DNA from: an uncultured Hyphomicrobiales bacterium
GTDB taxonomy: Bacteria; Pseudomonadota; Alphaproteobacteria; Rhizobiales; Beijerinckiaceae
DNA: 10,268 bases
Direction: 5' to 3'
Assembly (NCBI GenBank): GCA_903903935.1
Contig: CAIVAX010000140.1
Location: forward strand, 1 to 10,268
Below the pieces are notes generated by a model that searched no databases, had not been told where the DNA came from, and saw only the letters and a program-made list of their open reading frames with translations. Shown piece after piece: positions 7,507 through 10,268 of this stretch. Made by a program: the position numbers and the translations under genes. How positions within the stretch are numbered: the first letter of the stretch is position 1; every line of letters begins with the position of its first letter.

Positions 7507-8820
7507 TCATTGCAGGTGGAGGGCCTCGCCATGCAAAGCCACATCAAGACCTTCACGCTCTTGATCCTTAGTGACGCGCAGGCCAATCATCAGATCGATC
7601 AGCTTGAGGCAAATCCAAGTACCAATGGCGCACCACACAACAGTGACCACAACGCCGACAAATTGAATCCACAGCTGTGCAGGATTTCCTTCCAGCAGGC
7701 CAGAAATCCCTTGCGGCAGATCCGCATTGGCTGAAACAGAGGCTGTCGCAAACACCCCTGCCAGCAATGTGCCCAGAATGCCGCCTACGCCATGCACGCC
7801 AAAGACATCGAGAGAATCATCATATTTAAGCGCTTGCTTGACGTAAGTGCAGAAGAAATAGCACACAAACCCAGCCAGAATGCCAATCACTATGCCGTGC
7901 CAGGGCAATACAAAGCCAGAGGCTGGCGTAATCGTTCCCAGACCCGCAACTGCCCCAGAAATGATCCCCAGCACGGAAGGCTTGCCGCGCTGAATCCATT
8001 CAAGACCCGACCAGACAATGGCGCCTGCGCAAGCTGCCAAATGCGTTGCAAGGATAGCAAAGACAGCGCGCGAGCCCACACCCAGCGCCGAGCCGCCATT
8101 AAAGCCAAACCAGCCCACCCACAGCAATCCGGTGCCAATGACTGCCAAAGACAGATCAAAAGGCGCCATATTTTCGCGGCCATAGCCAAATCTCTGACCG
8201 ATCATCACAGCCGCAACGAGTCCGCCAATACCGGCATTGATATGAACAACGGTTCCGCCGGCAAAATCCAACAGACCCATAGCCCCCAGAAAGCCGCCGC
8301 CCCAAACCCAATGGGCTGAGGGCACATAAACGACAAACAGCCACAGACAGCAGAACAGAACAAAGGCCGAAAATTTCATGCGATCAGCCACCGCGCCGCC
8401 AACCAATGCACAGGTGATGACGGCAAAGGTCATCTGATAGGTCATGAACAAAATTTCAGGAATGGTCTTGGCCAGCGGGCTGATCGTCTCCATGCCAATG
8501 CCTGCCAGAAAGACACGGCTCAAATTGCCCAAATAGGCCCCATCGCCAGAAAAGCTCAGGCTATAAGCGACGATCACCCACAAGAGAGAAACAATGGCCG
8601 TTGCAGCGGCCGATTGCGCCATAATGGCCAGCACATTCTTTTTGCGCACCATGCCCGAATAAAACAAGGCAAGGCCCGGCAAGGTCATCATCAGAACCAA
8701 GGCCGTCGCAATGATCATGAATCCTGTATCAGCCGGATCAATCCGCGCCTCTTCGGCCGCCTGAGCCAAAGAGCCAAAAGCCATGAGGTTGAGGAAACTC
8801 AAAAACAAAATCCGGAGCAT
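7507..8820 (-). CDS. Second ammonium transporter (Amt family)
   Basis: A 437-aa ammonium channel paralogous to the one at 5301-6800 and transcribed in the same direction. It has a signal peptide (MLRILFLSFLNLMAFGSLAQA, probable cut near residue 21) and eleven predicted membrane helices. The pore residues are conserved: D185 and H193 in DFAGGTVVHIN, H343 in VFGVHG, the Phe-gate region MTFAVITCALVGGA, and GWFGFNGGS. It lacks the Ala-rich insertion of its neighbour (HWVWGGGFLGAMGLLDFAGG is continuous, as in E. coli). It instead has a longer loop before the last helix (about 360-383, SVSANADLPQGISGLLEGNP). The tail keeps EREGLDVALHGE but ends ALHLQ, not the GERAYNY of the other copy, so GlnK binding may differ. 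The ATG at 8820 has GGGA about 6 nt upstream. A sigma-54-like promoter and an NtrC-like dyad lie upstream. Confidence 0.95.
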   Translation of the reverse strand: MLRILFLSFLNLMAFGSLAQAAEEARIDPADTGFMIIATALVLMMTLPGLALFYSGMVRKKNVLAIMAQSAAATAIVSLLWVIVAYSLSFSGDGAYLGNLSRVFLAGIGMETISPLAKTIPEILFMTYQMTFAVITCALVGGAVADRMKFSAFVLFCCLWLFVVYVPSAHWVWGGGFLGAMGLLDFAGGTVVHINAGIGGLVAAVMIGQRFGYGRENMAPFDLSLAVIGTGLLWVGWFGFNGGSALGVGSRAVFAILATHLAACAGAIVWSGLEWIQRGKPSVLGIISGAVAGLGTITPASGFVLPWHGIVIGILAGFVCYFFCTYVKQALKYDDSLDVFGVHGVGGILGTLLAGVFATASVSANADLPQGISGLLEGNPAQLWIQFVGVVVTVVWCAIGTWICLKLIDLMIGLRVTKDQEREGLDVALHGEALHLQ

Positions 8821-8875
8821 TTCTATCCCATTTAGATTGGCCAGCCTACGCTGAGCATGAAACTGACGTTTTTTG

Positions 8876-8892
8876 AAGCAAAAAACATACCA
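8876..8892 (-). promoter_or_regulatory. Sigma-54 (RpoN)-type promoter of amtB2
   Basis: On the minus strand the sequence is TGGTATGTTTTTTGCTT, giving GG-N10-GC exactly, with TTGCT at -12 and TGG at -24. The two departures from TGGCACG are both C to T. The predicted start near 8866 leaves a leader of about 46 nt before the amtB2 ATG. Nitrogen-limitation control by RpoN/NtrC is inferred. Confidence 0.6.
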
Positions 8893-8966
8893 TTCTGGCT
8901 ATTTCTTATACAAAGCGCATTTTCAGTAGGCAAATCAGATAGCCTCACACAAGCCTTGTTGGGCTT

Positions 8967-8983
8967 TGCTTATAAATTAAGCA
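8967..8983. promoter_or_regulatory. NtrC-like enhancer dyad upstream of amtB2
   Basis: TGCTTA-N5-TAAGCA is a perfect 6-bp inverted repeat with the GC-N11-GC spacing of NtrC sites. Its centre is about 109 bp upstream of the predicted amtB2 transcription start, a usual enhancer distance. The inner bases differ from the enteric TGCACC-N5-GGTGCA. A weaker GC-N11-GC match lies at 8917-8931. The dyad is also about 107 bp upstream of the divergent hydroxylase gene. Confidence 0.45.
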
Positions 8984-9089
8984 TTTCGTCGGCTTTTGTG
9001 GCTTTTTGCCTAAAATTTAATCCATTGTGGAATCATTTGATCCTGCAAAAGAACTTCCGCCGCGCTAGAATAGATTGCAAGGAGTGGGC

Positions 9090-10268
9090 GTGAAAGCAGA
9101 CTATGACATAGTGATTGCAGGCGCTGGGCCCGTTGGTCTGGCTATGGCCCTTGCTTTATCTCAGGCTTCGGATCGCAGCCTGAAAATAGCGCTCTGCGAC
9201 CCATCTTTGGGCGCCCGCAAAAATCTCGGTCGCATCTCTGCTCTGGCGCCCGCCTCCAGCAATCTGCTGATGGCATTGGGCGCTTGGGATGAATTGCAGC
9301 CGCTTGCCCAAGCCATTGAGGGCATGCAAATCAGCGATTCCCGCCCGCGCGATAGCATTCGCTTGCCTCTTTTATCCTTCGACTGTGAGCCGGCTGAAGG
9401 CCCAATTGCGCATATTCTGGCCAATGCCGACATCGAACGCGTCCTCACCCAATGGGTGGAAGATTCCGGGATTGCTCTGATTGCCACCGAAGCCATGGCG
9501 ATGGACACGCACACAGGCCTCGCCGAACTTCGCTTTGCCACACGCGAGCCCCTTTATGCCCGCTTGATTATCGCGGCTGATGGCCGCCGCTCGCGTCTAC
9601 GCCGCATGGCGGGGCTGACAACGATTGGCTGGGATTATCCGATCTCCGGCATTGTCGCGACGATTGGGCATGAACGCGATCATGAGGGCATAGCCCGGCA
9701 ACATTTCCTGCCCGCCGGACCTTTTGCCGCTTTGCCTATGACTCAGCAGCGCTCGTCGATTGTATGGTGCGAGCCGCACCTGCGAGCGCAACATCTCATC
9801 ACAGGCGCCGCCGATGAGTTCATGCAAGAACTCGAAACACGCTTTGGGTTTGAGCTGGGACACATAGAGCTGCTTGATCAGCCCGTCGTCTATCCGCTCT
9901 CACTGCAATTGGCGCGCTCATTACATTCTGAGCGCTTGGTTCTTTTGGGCGATGCGGCGCATGTCATTCACCCCATTGCCGGACAAGGACTCAATCTGGC
10001 TTTTCGCGGCGTGGCTGTGTTGGCTGAAGAAATCATCGAACAGATCAGGCTTGGACTTGATCCGGGCGCACCAGAGCCGTTGAAGAATTACGAAATGCGC
10101 AGACGGTTTGATACGCTCACCACAGGTCTGGGGATGGATGTGCTCTATCGCCTCTTTGCCAATGATCTGACCAGCCTGCGCCTCATTCGCGATCTTGGCC
10201 TTGGATTGGTGGATCGCGCGCCACGTCTAAAAAAAGCGCTGATGAAGGAAGCAGCCGGCAAAGGCGGC
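9090..10268 (+). CDS. UbiH/UbiF/COQ6-family FAD-dependent hydroxylase, ubiquinone biosynthesis (3' end missing)
   Basis: Flavin monooxygenase expected to add a ring hydroxyl during ubiquinone synthesis. All 393 codons to the window edge are open, and the family is usually about 400 residues, so the gene is nearly complete. The N-terminal Rossmann motif is DIVIAGAGPVGLA (GxGxxG at 11-16). An R-ISAL segment follows (about 49-53), then the second FAD/NAD(P)H motif AADGRRSRLRR (D164-G165), and the FAD ribityl motif GDAAHVIHPIAGQGLNLA (G287-D288). The start is GTG at 9090 with AAGGAG 5 nt upstream; an in-frame GTG at 9084 overlaps that RBS and is less likely. It is divergent from amtB2 with 269 bp between. 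Which ring carbon it modifies cannot be told, because alphaproteobacterial members (UbiL, UbiH, UbiF types) are alike, so no symbol is given. No confident sigma-70 promoter was found. Confidence 0.88.
   Translation, partial: MKADYDIVIAGAGPVGLAMALALSQASDRSLKIALCDPSLGARKNLGRISALAPASSNLLMALGAWDELQPLAQAIEGMQISDSRPRDSIRLPLLSFDCEPAEGPIAHILANADIERVLTQWVEDSGIALIATEAMAMDTHTGLAELRFATREPLYARLIIAADGRRSRLRRMAGLTTIGWDYPISGIVATIGHERDHEGIARQHFLPAGPFAALPMTQQRSSIVWCEPHLRAQHLITGAADEFMQELETRFGFELGHIELLDQPVVYPLSLQLARSLHSERLVLLGDAAHVIHPIAGQGLNLAFRGVAVLAEEIIEQIRLGLDPGAPEPLKNYEMRRRFDTLTTGLGMDVLYRLFANDLTSLRLIRDLGLGLVDRAPRLKKALMKEAAGKGG

Noticed and set aside
9066..9071. TAGAAT as a -10 box for the hydroxylase gene
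   Set aside because: There is no matching -35 at 16-18 bp, and transcription would start at the RBS itself.
8857..9093. 78-codon + strand open frame in the amtB2/hydroxylase intergenic region
   Set aside because: There is no RBS before the ATG, it overlaps the amtB2 promoter elements and the hydroxylase start, and its composition is AT-rich like regulatory DNA. A small membrane protein cannot be fully excluded.

Overview
The window reads as an ordinary chromosomal core region of an alphaproteobacterium, most likely of the Rhizobiales/Hyphomicrobiales. The grounds are rhizobial-type protein sequences (a four-TM FtsK of 856 aa, a LolA with a Pro/Ala-rich N-terminal spacer, RlmN with the alphaproteobacterial N-terminus), a glnK-amtB pair close to ftsK-lolA, and a CtrA-type box (TTAA-N7-TTAAC) in front of ftsK. 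Base composition looks moderate in GC, with no abrupt shift. I see no mobile element, CRISPR array, tRNA or rRNA. The species cannot be named from this sequence.

Layout. Left edge, + strand: the 3' part of a dsbB-like thiol oxidase gene (to 443), which meets rlmN tail to tail with only 8 bp between the stops. Minus strand, read right to left: ftsK (5084-2514), lolA (2457-1693) and rlmN (1651-452) lie close together and probably form one transcription unit covering division/chromosome segregation, envelope lipoprotein transport and ribosome modification. A 215-bp leader in front of ftsK holds the CtrA-like box, a GANTC site and a 14-bp palindrome. Right of it, a strong UUCG-capped terminator ends the next unit, glnK-amtB (7167-5301, minus). 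A second ammonium-transporter gene, amtB2 (8820-7507, minus), follows with its own terminator. At the right edge a + strand UbiH/COQ6-family flavin hydroxylase starts at 9090 and runs off the window.

How the genes fit together. The nitrogen block has two Amt channels and one PII signal protein, GlnK, which carries the uridylylation tyrosine Y51. Both transcription units have a GG-N10-G(C/A) element resembling a sigma-54 promoter at a plausible distance from the start codon. amtB2 also has a perfect TGC-N11-GCA dyad near -109, where an NtrC enhancer would be expected. This suggests, by inference, that both units are induced by nitrogen limitation through NtrC/RpoN. The remaining genes are housekeeping.

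There is no convincing new biological system here. The points most worth checking are regulatory: the CtrA-like box before ftsK and the sigma-54/NtrC architecture of the two amt units. Start codons for rlmN, lolA, amtB1 and glnK were placed downstream of the longest reading frame, on ribosome-binding-site and family-length grounds.
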